A stretch of 64,000 nucleotides of DNA from Megalopta genalis (lineage: Eukaryota; Arthropoda; Insecta; Hymenoptera; Halictidae): the NCBI RefSeq assembly GCF_051020955.1, contig NW_027476377.1, positions 1-64,000 of the forward strand, in the 5' to 3' direction. Positions within the stretch are counted from its first letter, which is position 1. Every line of letters begins with the position of its first letter. A program made the position numbers and the translations under genes. The notes beneath the pieces are model-generated. The model was not told the DNA's origin and did not search any database. It was given only the letters and a program-made list of their open reading frames with translations. Positions 40,401-54,300 of the stretch are shown here, piece by piece.

Positions 40401-43400
40401 AAATCATTTTGTTCACAAGTATCTGAAACCAAAACATTTGTTTCGCATTGATTTGAAGCTAAGCCTCCTACTTCGCATTGATTTGAAGCTAACTCATGTG
40501 CTTCGCATGGATTTGAAGCTAACTCGTTTGTTTCGCCTGCATTTGAAGCTATTTCATTTAAACCGCAGATATTTGAAGGTAAATCATTTGTTTCACATGG
40601 ATTTGAAGCTAAGCCTACTACTTCGCATTGATTTGAAGTTAATTCATGTGTTTCTCTTGAATTTGAAGCTAAGTCGTTTGATTCAGATGCAGTTGAAGCT
40701 AAATCATTTTGATCACAAGTATCTGAATCCAAACCATTTGTTTCGCATTGATTTGAAGCTAAGCCTCCTACTTCGCATTGATTTGAAGTTAAATCATGTG
40801 TTTCTCTTGAATTTGAAGCTAACTCGTTTGATTCGCATGCAGTTGAAGCTAAATCATTTTGTTCATAAGTATCTGAACCCAAAACATTTGTTTCGCATTG
40901 TTTTGAAGCTAAGCCTACTACTTCGCATTGATTTGAAGTTAAACCATGTGTTTCCCTTGGATTTGAAGCTAAGTCGTTTGATTCGCACGCAGTTGAAGCT
41001 AAATCATGTTTATCGCAAGTATTTGAAGGTAAATCATTTGTTTCGCATGAATTTGATGCTAAGACTTCTCCTTCGCATTGATTTGAAGTTAAATCATGTG
41101 TTTCTCTTGAATTTGAAGCTAACTCGTTTGATTCGCGTGCAGTTGAAGCTAAATCATTTTGATCACAAGAATCTGAATCCAAACTATTTGTTTCGCATTG
41201 ATTTGAACCTAAGCCTCCTACTTCGCATTGATTTGAAGTTAAATCATGTGTTTCCCTGGGATTTGAAGCTAACTCGTTCCATTCGCATGCAATTGACTCT
41301 AAATCGTGTTTATCAGAAGTATTTGAAGCTAAACCATTTCTTTCACATGGATTTGAAGCTAAGCCTTCTTCTTCGCATTGATTTGAAGCTAACTCATATG
41401 CTTCGCATGGATGTGAAGCAAACTTTTTGTTTCGCCTGCATTTGAAGCTATTTCATTTAAACCGCAGGTATTTGAAGGTAATTCATTTGTTTCGCATTGA
41501 TTTGAAGCTAAGCCTACTACTTCGCATTGATTTGAAGTTAATTCATGTGTTTCTCTTGAATTTGAAGCGAACTCGTTCGATTCGTATGCAGTTGAAACTA
41601 AATCATGTTTATCACTAGTATTTGAAGCTAAACCATTTGTTTCGCATTGATTTGAAGCTAAGTCTACTACTTTGCATTGATTTGAAGCTGAATCATGTGT
41701 TTTGCATGGTCTTGAAGCTAACTCGTTTGTTTCGCCTGCATTTGAAGCTATTTCATTTAAACCGCAAGTATCTGAACCCAAAACATTTGTTTCGCATTGT
41801 TTTGAAGCTAAGCCTACTACTTCGCATTGATTTGAAGTTAAACCATGTGTTTCCCTTGGATTTGAAGCTAAGTCGTTTGATTCGCACGCAGTTGAAGCTA
41901 AATCATGTTTATCGCAAGTATTTGAAGGTAAATCATTTGTTTCGCATGAATTTGATGCTAAGACTTCTCCTTCGCATTGATTTGAAGTTAAATCATGTGT
42001 TTCTCTTGAATTTGAAGCTAACTCGTTTGATTCGCATGCAGTTGAAGCTAAATCATTTTGATCACAAGTATCTGAACCCAAAACATTTGTTTCGCATTGA
42101 TTTGAAGCTAAGCCTACTACTTCGCATTGATTTGAAGTTAAATCATGTGTTTCCCTGGGATTTGAAGCTAACTCGTTCCATTCGCATGCAATTGACTCTA
42201 AATCGTGTTTATCAGAAGTATTTGAAGCTAAACCATTTGTTTCACATGGATTTGAAGCTAAGCCTTCTACTTCGCATTGATTTGAAACTAATTCATGTGT
42301 TTCTCTTGAATTTGAAGCTAAGTCGTTTGATTCGCATGCAGTTGAAGCTAAATCATTTTGATCACAAGTATCTGAATCCAAACCATTTGTTTCGCATTGA
42401 TTTGAAGCTAAGCCTCCTACTTCGCATTGATTTGAAGTTAAATCATGTGTTTCTCTTGAATTTGAAGCTAACTCGTTTGATTCGCATGCAGTTGAAGCTA
42501 AATCATTTTGTTCACAAGTATCTGAACCCAAAACATTTGTTTCGCATTGTTTTGAAGCTAAGCCTACTACTTCGCATTGATTTGAAATTAAATCATGTGT
42601 TTCTCTTGGATTTGAATCTAAGTCGTTTGATTCGCACGCAGTTGAAGCTAAATCATGTTTATCACAAGTATTTGAAGGTAAATCATTTGTTTCGCATGAA
42701 TTTGATGCTAAGACTTCTACTTCGCATTGATTTGAAGTTAAATCATGTGTTTCTCTTGAATTTGAAGCTAACTCGTTTGATTCGCATGCAGTTGAAGCTA
42801 AATCATTTTGTTCACAAATATCTGAACCCAAAACATTTGTTTCGCATTGATTTGAAGCTAAGCCTCCTACTTCGCATTGATTTGAAGTTAAATCATGTGT
42901 TTCCCTGGGATTTGAAGCTAACTCGTTCCATTCGCATGCAATTGACTCTAAATCGTGTTTATCAGAAGTATTTGAAGCTAAACCATTTGTTTCACATGGA
43001 TTTGAAGCTAAGCCTTCTTGTTCGCATTGATTTGATGCTAACTCATGTGCTTCGCATGGATGTGAAGCTAACTCGTTTGTTTCGCCTGCATTTGAAGCTA
43101 TTTCATTTAAACCGCAGGTATTTGAAGGTAATTCATTTGTTTAGCATTGATTTGAAGCTAAGCCTACTACTTCACATTGATTTGAAGTTAATTCATGTGT
43201 TTCTCTTGAATTTGAAGCTAAGTGGTTTGATTCGCATGCAGTTGAAGCTAAATCATGTTTATTACAAGTATCTGAACCCAAAACATTTGTTTCGCATGGA
43301 TTTGAAGCTAAGCCTTCCACTTCGCATTGATTTGAAGTTAATATCATGTGTTTCTCTTGGATTTCAAGCTAACTCGTTTGAATCGCATGCAGTTGAAGCT

Positions 43401-43798
43401 AAATCATGTTTATTACAAGTATCTGAACCCAAAACATTTGTTTCGCATTGATTTGAAGCTAAGCCTCCTACTTCGCATTGATTTGAAGTTAAATCATGTG
43501 TTTCCCTGGGATTTGAAGCTAACTCGTTCCATTCGCGTGCAATTGACTCTAAATCGTGTTTATCAGAAGTATTTGAAGCTAAACCATTTGTTTCACATGG
43601 ATTTGAAGCTAAGCCTTCTACTTCGCATTGATTTGAAGCTAACTCATGTGCTTCGCATGGATTTGAAGCTAACTCGTTTGTTTGGCCTGCATTTGAAGCT
43701 ATTTCATTTAAACCGCAGATACTTGAAGGTAATTCATTTGTTTCGCATGGATTTGAAGCTAAGCCTTCCACTTCGCATTGATTTGAAGTTATTATCAT

Positions 43799-44849
43799 GT
43801 GTTTCTCTTGGATTTGAAGCTAACTCGTTTGAATCGCATGCAGTTGAAGCTAAATCATATTTATTACAAGTATCTGAACCCAAAACATTTTTTTCGCATT
43901 GATTTGAAGCTAAGCCTACTACTTCGCATTGATTTGAAGTTAAATCATGTGTTTCCCTTGGATTTGAAGCTAAGTCGTTTGATTCGCATGCAGTTGACTC
44001 TAAATCATGTTTATCACAAGTATTTGAAGCTAAATCATTTGTTTCGCATGAATTTGATGCTAAGATTTCTACTTCGCATTGATCTGAAGTTAAATCATGT
44101 GTTTCTCTTGAATTTGAAGCTAACTCGATTGATTCGCATGCAGTTGAATCTAAATCATTTTGTTCACAAGTATCTGAACCCAAAACATTTGTTTCGCATT
44201 GATTTGAAGCTAAGCCTACTACTTCGCATTGATTTGAAGTTAAATCATGTGCTTCCCTGGGATTTGAAGCTAACTCGTTCCATTCGCATGCAATTGACTC
44301 TAAATCGTGTTTATCAGAAGTATTTGAAGCTAAACCATTTGTTTCACATGGATTTGAAGCTAAGCCTTCTTGTTCGCATTGATTTGAAGCTATCTCATGT
44401 GCTTCGCATGGATGTGAAGCTAACTCGTTTGTTTCGCCTGCATTTGAAGCTATTTCATTTAAACCGCAGGTATTTGAAGGTAATTCATTTGTTTCGCATT
44501 GATTTGAAGCTAAGCCTACTACTTCGCATTGATTTGAAGTTAATTCATGTGTTTCTCTTGAATTTGGGGCGAACTCGTTCGATTCGTATGCAGTTGAAAC
44601 TAAATCATGTTTATCACAAGTTTTTGAAGCTAAACCATTTGTTTCGCACTGATTTGAAGCTAAGTCTACTACTTTGCATTGATTTGAAGCTGAATCATGT
44701 GTTTCGCATGGTCTTGAAGCTAACTCGTTTGTTACGCCTGCATTTGAAGCTATTTCATTTAAACCGGAGATATTTGAAGGTAAATCATTTGTTTCGCATG
44801 GATTTGAAGCTAAGCCTTCCACTTCGCATTGATTTGAAGTTAATATCAT
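43799..44849. repeat. 1.05-kb HOR module M, copy 1
   Basis: A 1,051-bp module of seven pentamers starting just inside a 31-bp monomer. It carries shared rare variants AAATCATATTTATTACAAG, CATTTTTTTCGCATTG, TTGATGCTAAGATTTCTACT and GAATTTGGGGCGAACTCG. Near-identical copies start at 45,300, 48,303 and 53,859. Copy 1 has a private ACATTTGTTTCGCACTG-type change near 44,647 and GTTACGCCTGC near 44,731. Confidence 0.88.
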
Positions 44850-45299
44850 GTGTTTCTCTTGGATTTGAAGCTAACTCGTTTGAATCGCATGCAGGTGAAG
44901 CTAAATCATGTTTATTACAAGTATCTGAACCCAAAACATTTGTTTCGCATTGATTTGAAGCTAAGCCTACTACTTCGCATTGATTTGAAGTTAAATCATG
45001 TGTTTCCCTGGGATTTGAAGCTAACTCGTTCCATTCGCATGCAATTGACTCTAAATCGTGTTTATCAGAAGTATTTGAAGCTAAACCATTTGTTTCACAT
45101 GGATTTGAAGCTAAGCCTTCTTGTTCGCATTGATTTGAAGCTAACTCATGTGCTTCGCATGGATGTGAAGCTAACTCGTTTGTTTCGCCTGCATTTGAAG
45201 CTATTTCATTTAAACCGCAGGTATTTGAAGGTAATTCATTTGTTTCGCATTGATTTGAAGCTAAGCCTACTACTTCGCATTGATTTGAAGTTAATTCAT

Positions 45300-46350
45300 G
45301 TGTTTCTCTTGGATTTGAAGCTAACTCGTTTGAATCGCATGCAGTTGAAGCTAAATCATATTTATTACAAGTATCTGAACCCAAAACATTTTTTTCGCAT
45401 TGATTTGAAGCTAAGCCTACTACTTCGCATTGATTTGAAGTTAAATCATGTGTTTCCCTTGGATTTGAAGCTAAGTCGTTTGATTCGCATGCAGTTGACT
45501 CTAAATCATGTTTATCACAAGTATTTGAAGCTAAATCATTTGTTTCGCATGAATTTGATGCTAAGATTTCTACTTCGCATTGATCTGAAGTTAAATCATG
45601 TGTTTCTCTTGAATTTGAAGCTAACTCGATTGATTCGCATGCAGTTGAATCTAAATCATTTTGTTCACAAGTATCTGAACCCAAAACATTTGTTTCGCAT
45701 TGATTTGAAGCTAAGCCTACTACTTCGCATTGATTTGAAGTTAAATCATGTGTTTCCCTGGGATTTGAAGCTAACTCGTTCCATTCGCATGCAATTGACT
45801 CTAAATCGTGTTTATCAGAAGTATTTGAAGCTAAACCATTTGTTTCACATGGATTTGAAGCTAAGCCTTCTTGTTCGCATTGATTTGAAGCTATCTCATG
45901 TGCTTCGCATGGATGTGAAGCTAACTCGTTTGTTTCGCCTGCATTTGAAGCTATTTCATTTAAACCGCAGGTATTTGAAGGTAATTCATTTGTTTCGCAT
46001 TGATTTGAAGCTAAGCCTACTACTTCGCATTGATTTGAAGTTAATTCATGTGTTTCTATTGAATTTGGGGCGAACTCGTTCGATTCGTATGCAGTTGAAA
46101 CTAAATCATGTTTATCACAAGTTTTTGAAGCTAAACCATTTGTTTCGCATTGATTTGAAGCTAAGTCTACTACTTTGCATTGATTTGAAGCTGAATCATG
46201 TGTTTCGCATGGTCTTGAAGCTAACTCGTTTGTTTCGCCTGCATTTGAAGCTATTTCATTTAAACCGGAGATATTTGAAGGTAAATCATTTGTTTCGCAT
46301 GGATTTGAAGCTAAGCCTTCCACTTCGCATTGATTTGAAGTTAATATCAT
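45300..46350. repeat. 1.05-kb HOR module M, copy 2
   Basis: Same variants as copy 1 at an offset of about 1,501 bp. Its left junction differs: it is entered from a normal GTTAATTCATG monomer, not from the 31-bp GTTATTATCATG monomer. The reading frame therefore runs through it, giving a long open frame from 44,850. This looks like a recombination junction placed in register within homologous monomers. Confidence 0.87.
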
Positions 46351-49300
46351 GTGTTTCTCTTGGATTTGAAGCTAACTCGTTTGAATCGCATGCAGGTGAA
46401 GCTAAATCATGTTTATTACAAGTATCTGAACCCAAAACATTTGTTTCGCATTGATTTGAAGCTAAGCCTACTACTTCGCATTGATTTGAAGTTAAATCAT
46501 GTGTTTCCCTGGGATTTGAAGCTAACTCGTTCCATTCGCATGCAATTGACTCTAAATCGTGTTTATCAGAAGTATTTGAAGCTAAACCATTTGTTTCACA
46601 TGGATTTGAAGCTAAGCCTTCTTGTTCGCATTGATTTGAAGCTAACTCATGTGCTTCGCATGGATGTGAAGCTAACTCGTTTGTTTCGCCTGCATTTGAA
46701 GCTATTTCATTTAAACCGCAGGTATTTGAAGGTAATTCATTTGTTTCGCATTGATTTGAAGCTAAGCCTACTACTTCGCATTGATTTGAAGTTAATTCAT
46801 GTGTTTCTCTTGAATTTGAAGCTAAGTCGTTTGATTCGCATGCAGTTGAAGCTAAATCATTTTGATCACAAGTATCTGAATCGAAACAATTTGTTTCGCA
46901 TTGATTTGAAGCTAAGCCTCCTACTTCGCATTGATTTGAAGTTAAATCATGTGTTTCCCTGGGATTTGAAGCTAACTCGTTCCATTCGCATGCAATTGAC
47001 TCTAAATCGTGTTTATCAGAAGTAACTGAAGCTAAACCATTTGCTTCACATGGATTTGAAGCTAAGTCTACTAGTTCGCATTGATTTGAAGTTAAATCAC
47101 GTGTTTCGCATGGATTTGAAGCTAACTCGTTTGTCTCGCATTGAGTTGAAGCTAAATTATCAATATCACAAGTTTTTGAAATTAAACCATTTGCTTCGCA
47201 TTGATTTGAAGATAAGCTTACTACTTCGCATTGATTTGAAGTTAAATCATGTTTTTCGCATGGATTTGAAGCTAACTCGTTTGATTCGCATGCAGTTGAC
47301 TCTAAATCATGTTTATCACAAGTATTTGAATCTAAATCATTTGTTTCGCATTGATTTGAAGCTAAGCCTTCTACTTCGCATTGATTTGAAGTTAAATCAT
47401 GTGTTTCTCTTGAATTTGAAGCTAACTCGTTTGATTCGCATGCAGTTGACTCTAAATCGTGTCTATCACAAGTATCTGAATCCAAACCATTTGTTTCGCA
47501 TTGATTTGAAGCTAAGTCTACTAGTTCGCATTGATTTGAAGTTAAATCATGTGTTTCTCATGGATTTGAAGCGAACTCGTTCGATTCGTATGCAGTTGAA
47601 ACTAAATCATGTTTATCACAAGTATTTGAAGCTAAACCATTCGTTTCGCATTGATTTGAAGCTAAGTCTACTACTTCGCATTGATTTGGAGCTGAATCAT
47701 GTGTTTCGCATGGTCTTGAAGCTAACTCGTTTGTTTCGCCTGCATTTGAAGCTATTTCATTTAAACCGCAAGTATTTGAAGGTAAATCATTTGTTTCGCA
47801 TGGATTTGAAGCAAAGCCTTCCACTTCGCATTGATTTGAAGTTAATATCATGTGTTTATCTTGGATTTGAAGCTAACTCGTTTGAATCGCATGCAGTTGA
47901 AGCTAAATCATGTTTATTACAAGTATCTGAACCCAAAACATTTGTTTCGCATTGATTTGAAGCTAAGCCTCCTACTTCGCATTGATTTGAAGTTAAATCA
48001 TGTGTTTCCCTGGGATTTGAAGCTAACTCGTTCCATTCGCGTGCAATTGACTCTAAATCGTGTTTATCAGAAGTATTTGAAGCTAAACCATTTGTTTCAC
48101 ATGGATTTGAAGCTAAGCCTTCTACTTCGCATTGATTTGAAGCTAACTCATGTGCTTCGCATGGATTTGAAGCTAACTCGTTTGTTTGGCCTGCATTTGA
48201 AGCTATTTCATTTAAACCGCAGATACTTGAAGGTAAATCATTTGTTTCGCATGGATTTGAAGCTAAGCCTTCCACTTCGCATTGATTTGAAGTTATTATC
48301 ATGTGTTTCTCTTGGATTTGAAGCTAACTCGTTTGAATCGCATGCAGTTGAAGCTAAATCATATTTATTACAAGTATCTGAACCCAAAACATTTTTTTCG
48401 CATTGATTTGAAGCTAAGCCTACTACTTCGCATTGATTTGAAGTTAAATCATGTGTTTCCCTTGGATTTGAAGCTAAGTCGTTTGATTCGCATGCAGTTG
48501 ACTCTAAATCATGTTTATCACAAGTATTTGAAGCTAAATCATTTGTTTCGCATGAATTTGATGCTAAGATTTCTACTTCGCATTGATCTGAAGTTAAATC
48601 ATGTGTTTCTCTTGAATTTGAAGCTAACTCGATTGATTCGCATGCAGTTGAATCTAAATCATTTTGTTCACAAGTATCTGAACCCAAAACATTTGTTTCG
48701 CATTGATTTGAAGCTAAGCCTACTACTTCGCATTGATTTGAAGTTAAATCATGTGTTTCCCTGGGATTTGAAGCTAACTCGTTCCATTCGCATGCAATTG
48801 ACTCTAAATCGTGTTTATCAGAAGTATTTGAAGCTAAACCATTTGTTTCACATGGATTTGAGTTAAGCCTTCTTGTTCGCATTGATTTGAAGCTATCTCA
48901 TGTGCTTCGCATGGATGTGAAGCTAACTCGTTTGTTTCGCCTGCATTTGAAGCTATTTCATTTAAACCGCAGGTATTTGAAGGTAATTCATTTGTTTCGC
49001 ATTGATTTGAAGCTAAGCCTACTACTTCGCATTGATTTGAAGTTAATTCATGTGTTTCTCTTGAATTTGGGGCGAACTCGTTCGATTCGTATGCAGTTGA
49101 AACTAAATCATGTTTATCACAAGTTTTTGAAGCTAAACCATTTGTTTCGCATTGATTTGAAGCTAAGTCTACTACTTTGCATTGATTTGAAGCTGAATCA
49201 TGTGTTTCGCATGGTCTTGAAGCTAACTCGTTTGTTTCGCCTGCATTTGAAGCTATTTCATTTAAACCGGAGATATTTGAAGGTAAATCATTTGTTTCGC

Positions 49301-50015
49301 ATGGATTTGAAGCTAAGCCTTCCACTTCGCATTGATTTGAAGTTAATATCATGTGTTTCTCTTGGATTTGAAGCTAACTCGTTTGAATCGCATGCAGGTG
49401 AAGCTAAATCATGTTTATTACAAGTATCTGAACCCAAAACATTTGTTTCGCATTGATTTGAAGCTAAGCCTACTACTTCGCATTGATTTGAAGTTAAATC
49501 ATGTGTTTCCCTGGGATTTGAAGCTAACTCGTTCCATTCGCATGCAATTGACTCTAAATCGTGTTTATCAGAAGTATTTGAAGCTAAACCATTTGTTTCA
49601 CATGGATTTGAAGCTAAGCCTTCTTGTTCGCATTGATTTGAAGCTAACTCATGTGCTTCGCATGGATGTGAAGCTAACTCGTTTGTTTCGCCTGCATTTG
49701 AAGCTATTTCATTTAAACCGCAGGTATTTGAAGGTAATTCATTTGTTTAGCATTGATTTGAAGCTAAGCCTACTACTTCACATTGATTTGAAGTTAATTC
49801 ATGTGTTTCTCTTGAATTTGAAGCTAAGTGGTTTGATTCGCATGCAGTTGAAGCTAAATCATTTTGATCACAAGTATCTGAATCCAAACCATTTGTTTCG
49901 CATTGATTTGAAGCTAAGCCTCCTACTTCGCATTGATTTGAAGTTAAATCATGTGTTTCCCTGGGATTTGAAGCTAACTCGTTCCATTCGCATGCAATTG
50001 ACTCTAAATCGTGTT
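45841..50015. repeat. Large segmental duplication S5, copy A (about 4.2 kb)
   Basis: Matches 51,397-55,572 at an offset of 5,556 bp (5,557 after the 1-bp deletion at about 48,860). The left edge lies where 45,840 and 51,396 have different preceding monomers. The right edge is near 50,015, where copy A keeps AGAAGTATCTGAAGC and copy B reads CACAAGTATTTCAAGC. The block includes the rare TATCAATATCACAAG stretch at 47,155 and one copy of module M. Confidence 0.9.
48303..49352. repeat. 1.05-kb HOR module M, copy 3
   Basis: Third copy, one base shorter (1,050 bp) because of a deletion of one A at about 48,860 (GGATTTGAGTTAAGCC; copy 4 at 54,411 reads GGATTTGAAGTTAAGCC). It lies inside the 45,841-50,015 block. 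Confidence 0.88.
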
Positions 50016-50253
50016 TATCAGAAGTATCTGAAGCTAAACCATTTGCTTCACATGGATTTGAAGCTAAGCCTTCTACTTCGCATTGATTTGAAGCTAACTC
50101 TTGTGCTTCGCATGGATTTGAAGCTAACTCGTTTGTTTCGCCTGCATTTGAAGCTATTTCATTTAAACCGGAGATATTTGAAGGTAAATCATTTGTTTCG
50201 CATGGATTTGAAGCTAAGCCTTCCACTTCGCATTGATTTGAAGTTATTATCAT
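49353..50253. repeat. 901-bp HOR module N, copy 1
   Basis: Module of six pentamers between two 31-bp monomers. A near-identical module lies at 55,811-56,711 (offset 6,458). A third at 54,910-55,810 shares its first two thirds before switching at about 55,572. Marker variants are CATTTGTTTAGCATTG, TTCACATTGATTTG and AAGTGGTTTGATTCGC. Confidence 0.85.
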
Positions 50254-51396
50254 GTGTTACTCTTGGATTTGAAGCTAACTCGTTTGAATCCCATGCAGAT
50301 GGAGCTAAATCATATTTATTACAAGTATCTGAACCAAAAACATTTGTTTCGCATTGATTTGAAGCTAAGCCTACTACTTCGCATTGATTTGAAGTTAAAT
50401 CATGTGTTTCCCTGGGATTTGAAGCTAACTCGTTCCATTCGCATGGAATTGACTCTAAATCGTGTTTATCAGAAGTATTTGAAGCTAAACCATTTGTTTC
50501 GCATTGATTTGAAGCTAAGTCTACTACTTCGCATTGATTTGAAGCTGAATCATGTGTTTCGTATGGTCTTGAAGCTAACTCGTTTGTTTCGCCTGCATTT
50601 GAAGCTATTTCATTTAAACCGCAAGTATTTGAAGGTAAATCATTTGCTCCACATGGATTTGAAGCTAAGCCTTCCACTTCGCATTGATTTGAAGTTAATA
50701 TCATGTGTTTCTCTTGGATTTGAAGCTAACTCGTTTGAATCGCATGCAGTTGAAGCTAAATCATGTTTATTACAAGTATCTGAACCCAAAACATTTGTTT
50801 CGCATTGATTTGAAGCTAAGCCTCCTACTTCGCATTGATTTGAAGTTAAATCATGTGTTTCCCTGGGATTTGAAGCTAACTCGTTCCATTCGCGTGCAAT
50901 TGACTCTAAATCGTGTTTATCAGAAGTATTTGAAGCTAAACCATTTGTTTCACATGGATTTGAAGCTAAGCCTTCTACTTCGCATTGATTTGAAGCTAAC
51001 TCATGTGCTTCGCATGGATTTGAAGCTAACTCGTTTGTTTGGCCTGCATTTGAAGCTATTTCATTTAAACCGCAGATACTTGAAGGTAATTCATTTGTTT
51101 CGCATGGATTTGAAGCTAAGCCTTCCACTTCGCATTGATTTGAAGTTATTATCATGTGTTTCTCTTGGATTTGAAGCTAACTCGTTTGAATCGCATGCAG
51201 TTGAAGCTAAATCATATTTATTACAAGTATCTGAACCCAAAACATTTTTTTCGCATTGATTTGAAGCTAAGCCTACTACTTCGAATTGATTTGAAGTTAA
51301 ATCATGTGTTTCCCTTGGATTTGAAGCTAAGTCGTTTGATTCGCATGCAGTTGACTCTAAATCATGTTTATCACAAGTATTTGAAGCTAAATCATT

Positions 51397-54300
51397 TGTT
51401 TGACATGGATTTGAAGCTAAGCCTTCTTGTTCGCATTGATTTGAAGCTATCTCATGTGCTTCGCATGGATGTGAAGCTAACTCGTTTGTTTCGCCTGCAT
51501 TTGAAGCTATTTCATTTAAACCGCAGGTATTTGAAGGTAATTCATTTGTTTCGCATTGATTTGAAGCTAAGCCTACTACTTCGCATTGATTTGAAGTTAA
51601 TTCATGTGTTTCTCTTGAATTTGGGGCGAACTCGTTCGATTCGTATGCAGTTGAAACTAAATCATGTTTATCACAAGTTTTTGAAGCTAAACCATTTGTT
51701 TCGCATTGATTTGAAGCTAAGTCTACTACTTTGCATTGATTTGAAGCTGAATCATGTGTTTCGCATGGTCTTGAAGCTAACTCGTTTGTTTCGCCTGCAT
51801 TTGAAGCTACTTCATTTAAACCGGAGATATTTGAAGGTAAATCATTTGTTTCGCATGGATTTGAAGCTAAGCCTTCCACTTCGCATTGATTTGAAGTTAA
51901 TATCATGTGTTTCTCTTGGATTTGAAGCTAACTCGTTTGAATCGCATGCAGGTGAAGCTAAATCATGTTTATTACAAGTATCTGAACCCAAAACATTTGT
52001 TTCGCATTGATTTGAAGCTAAGCCTACTACTTCGCATTGATTTGAAGTTAAATCATGTGTTTCCCTGGGATTTGAAGCTAACTCGTTCCATTCGCATGCA
52101 ATTGACTCTAAATCGTGTATATCAGAAGTATTTGAAGCTAAACCATTTGTTTCACATGGATTTGAAGCTAAGCCTTCTTGTTCGCATTGATTTGAAGCTA
52201 ACTCATGTGCTTCGCATGGATGTGAAGCTAACTCGTTTGTTTCGCCTGCATTTGAAGCTATTTCATTTAAACCGCAGGTATTTGAAGGTAATTCATTTGT
52301 TTCGCATTGATTTGAAGCTAAGCCTACTACTTCGTATTGATTTGAAGTTAATTCATGTGTTTCTCTTGAATTTGAAGCTAAGTCGTTTGATTCGCATGCA
52401 GTTGAAGCTAAATCATTTTGATCACAAGTATCTGAATCGAAACAATTTGTTTCGCATTGATTTGAAGCTAAGCCTCCTACTTCGCATTGATTTGAAGTTA
52501 AATCATGTGTTTCCCTGGGATTTGAAGCTAACTCGTTCCATTCGCATGCAATTGACTCTAAATCGTGTTTATCAGAAGTAACTGAAGCTAAACCATTTGC
52601 TTCACATGGATTTGAAGCTAAGTCTACTAGTTCGCATTGATTTGAAGTTAAATCACGTGTTTCGCATGGATTTGAAGCTAACTCGTTTGTCTCGCATTGA
52701 GTTGAAGCTAAATTATCAATATCACAAGTTTTTGAAATTAAACCATTTGCTTCGCATTGATTTGAAGATAAGCTTACTACTTCGCATTGATTTGAAGTTA
52801 AATCATGTTTTTCGCATGGATTTGAAGCTAACTCGTTTGATTCGCATGCAGTTGACTCTAAATCATGTTTATCACAAGTATTTGAATCTAAATCATTTGT
52901 TTCGCATTGATTTGAAGCTAAGCCTTCTACTTCGCATTGATTTGAAGTTAAATCATGTGTTTCTCTTGAATTTGAAGCTAACTCGTTTGATTCGCATGCA
53001 GTTGACTCTAAATCGTGTCTATCACAAGTATCTGAATCCAAACCATTTGTTTCGCATTGATTTGAAGCTAAGTCTACTAGTTCGCATTGATTTGAAGTTA
53101 AATCATGTGTTTCTCATGGATTTGAAGCGAACTCGTTCGATTCGTATGCAGTTGAAACTAAATCATGTTTATCACAAGTATTTGAAGCTAAACCATTCGT
53201 TTCGCATTGATTTGAAGCTAAGTCTACTACTTCGCATTGATTTGGAGCTGAATCATGTGTTTCGCATGGTCTTGAAGCTAACTCGTTTGTTTCGCCTGCA
53301 TTTGAAGCTATTTCATTTAAACCGCAAGTATTTGAAGGTAAATCATTTGTTTCGCATGGATTTGAAGCAAAGCCTTCCACTTCGCATTGATTTGAAGTTA
53401 ATATCATGTGTTTATCTTGGATTTGAAGCTAACTCGTTTGAATCGCATGCAGTTGAAGCTAAATCATGTTTATTACAAGTATCTGAACCCAAAACATTTG
53501 TTTCGCATTGATTTGAAGCTAAGCCTCCTACTTCGCATTGATTTGAAGTTAAATCATGTGTTTCCCTGGGATTTGAAGCTAACTCGTTCCATTCGCGTGC
53601 AATTGACTCTAAATCGTGTTTATCAGAAGTATTTGAAGCTAAACCATTTGTTTCACATGGATTTGAAGCTAAGCCTTCTACTTCGCATTGATTTGAAGCT
53701 AACTCATGTGCTTCGCATGGATTTGAAGCTAACTCGTTTGTTTGGCCTGCATTTGAAGCTATTTCATTTAAACCGCAGATACTTGAAGGTAAATCATTTG
53801 TTTCGCATGGATTTGAAGCTAAGCCTTCCACTTCGCATTGATTTGAAGTTATTATCATGTGTTTCTCTTGGATTTGAAGCTAACTCGTTTGAATCGCATG
53901 CAGTTGAAGCTAAATCATATTTATTACAAGTATCTGAACCCAAAACATTTTTTTCGCATTGATTTGAAGCTAAGCCTACTACTTCGCATTGATTTGAAGT
54001 TAAATCATGTGTTTCCCTTGGATTTGAAGCTAAGTCGTTTGATTCGCATGCAGTTGACTCTAAATCATGTTTATCACAAGTATTTGAAGCTAAATCATTT
54101 GTTTCGCATGAATTTGATGCTAAGATTTCTACTTCGCATTGATCTGAAGTTAAATCATGTGTTTCTCTTGAATTTGAAGCTAACTCGATTGATTCGCATG
54201 CAGTTGAATCTAAATCATTTTGTTCACAAGTATCTGAACCCAAAACATTTGTTTCGCATTGATTTGAAGCTAAGCCTACTACTTCGCATTGATTTGAAGT

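Noticed and set aside
46341..46365. GTG or ATG start codons with upstream signal at the 31-bp monomers
   Set aside because: The same ATCATGTG string recurs at every copy and only marks where the frame resets. No ribosome-binding or promoter-like sequence distinct from the repeat is present.
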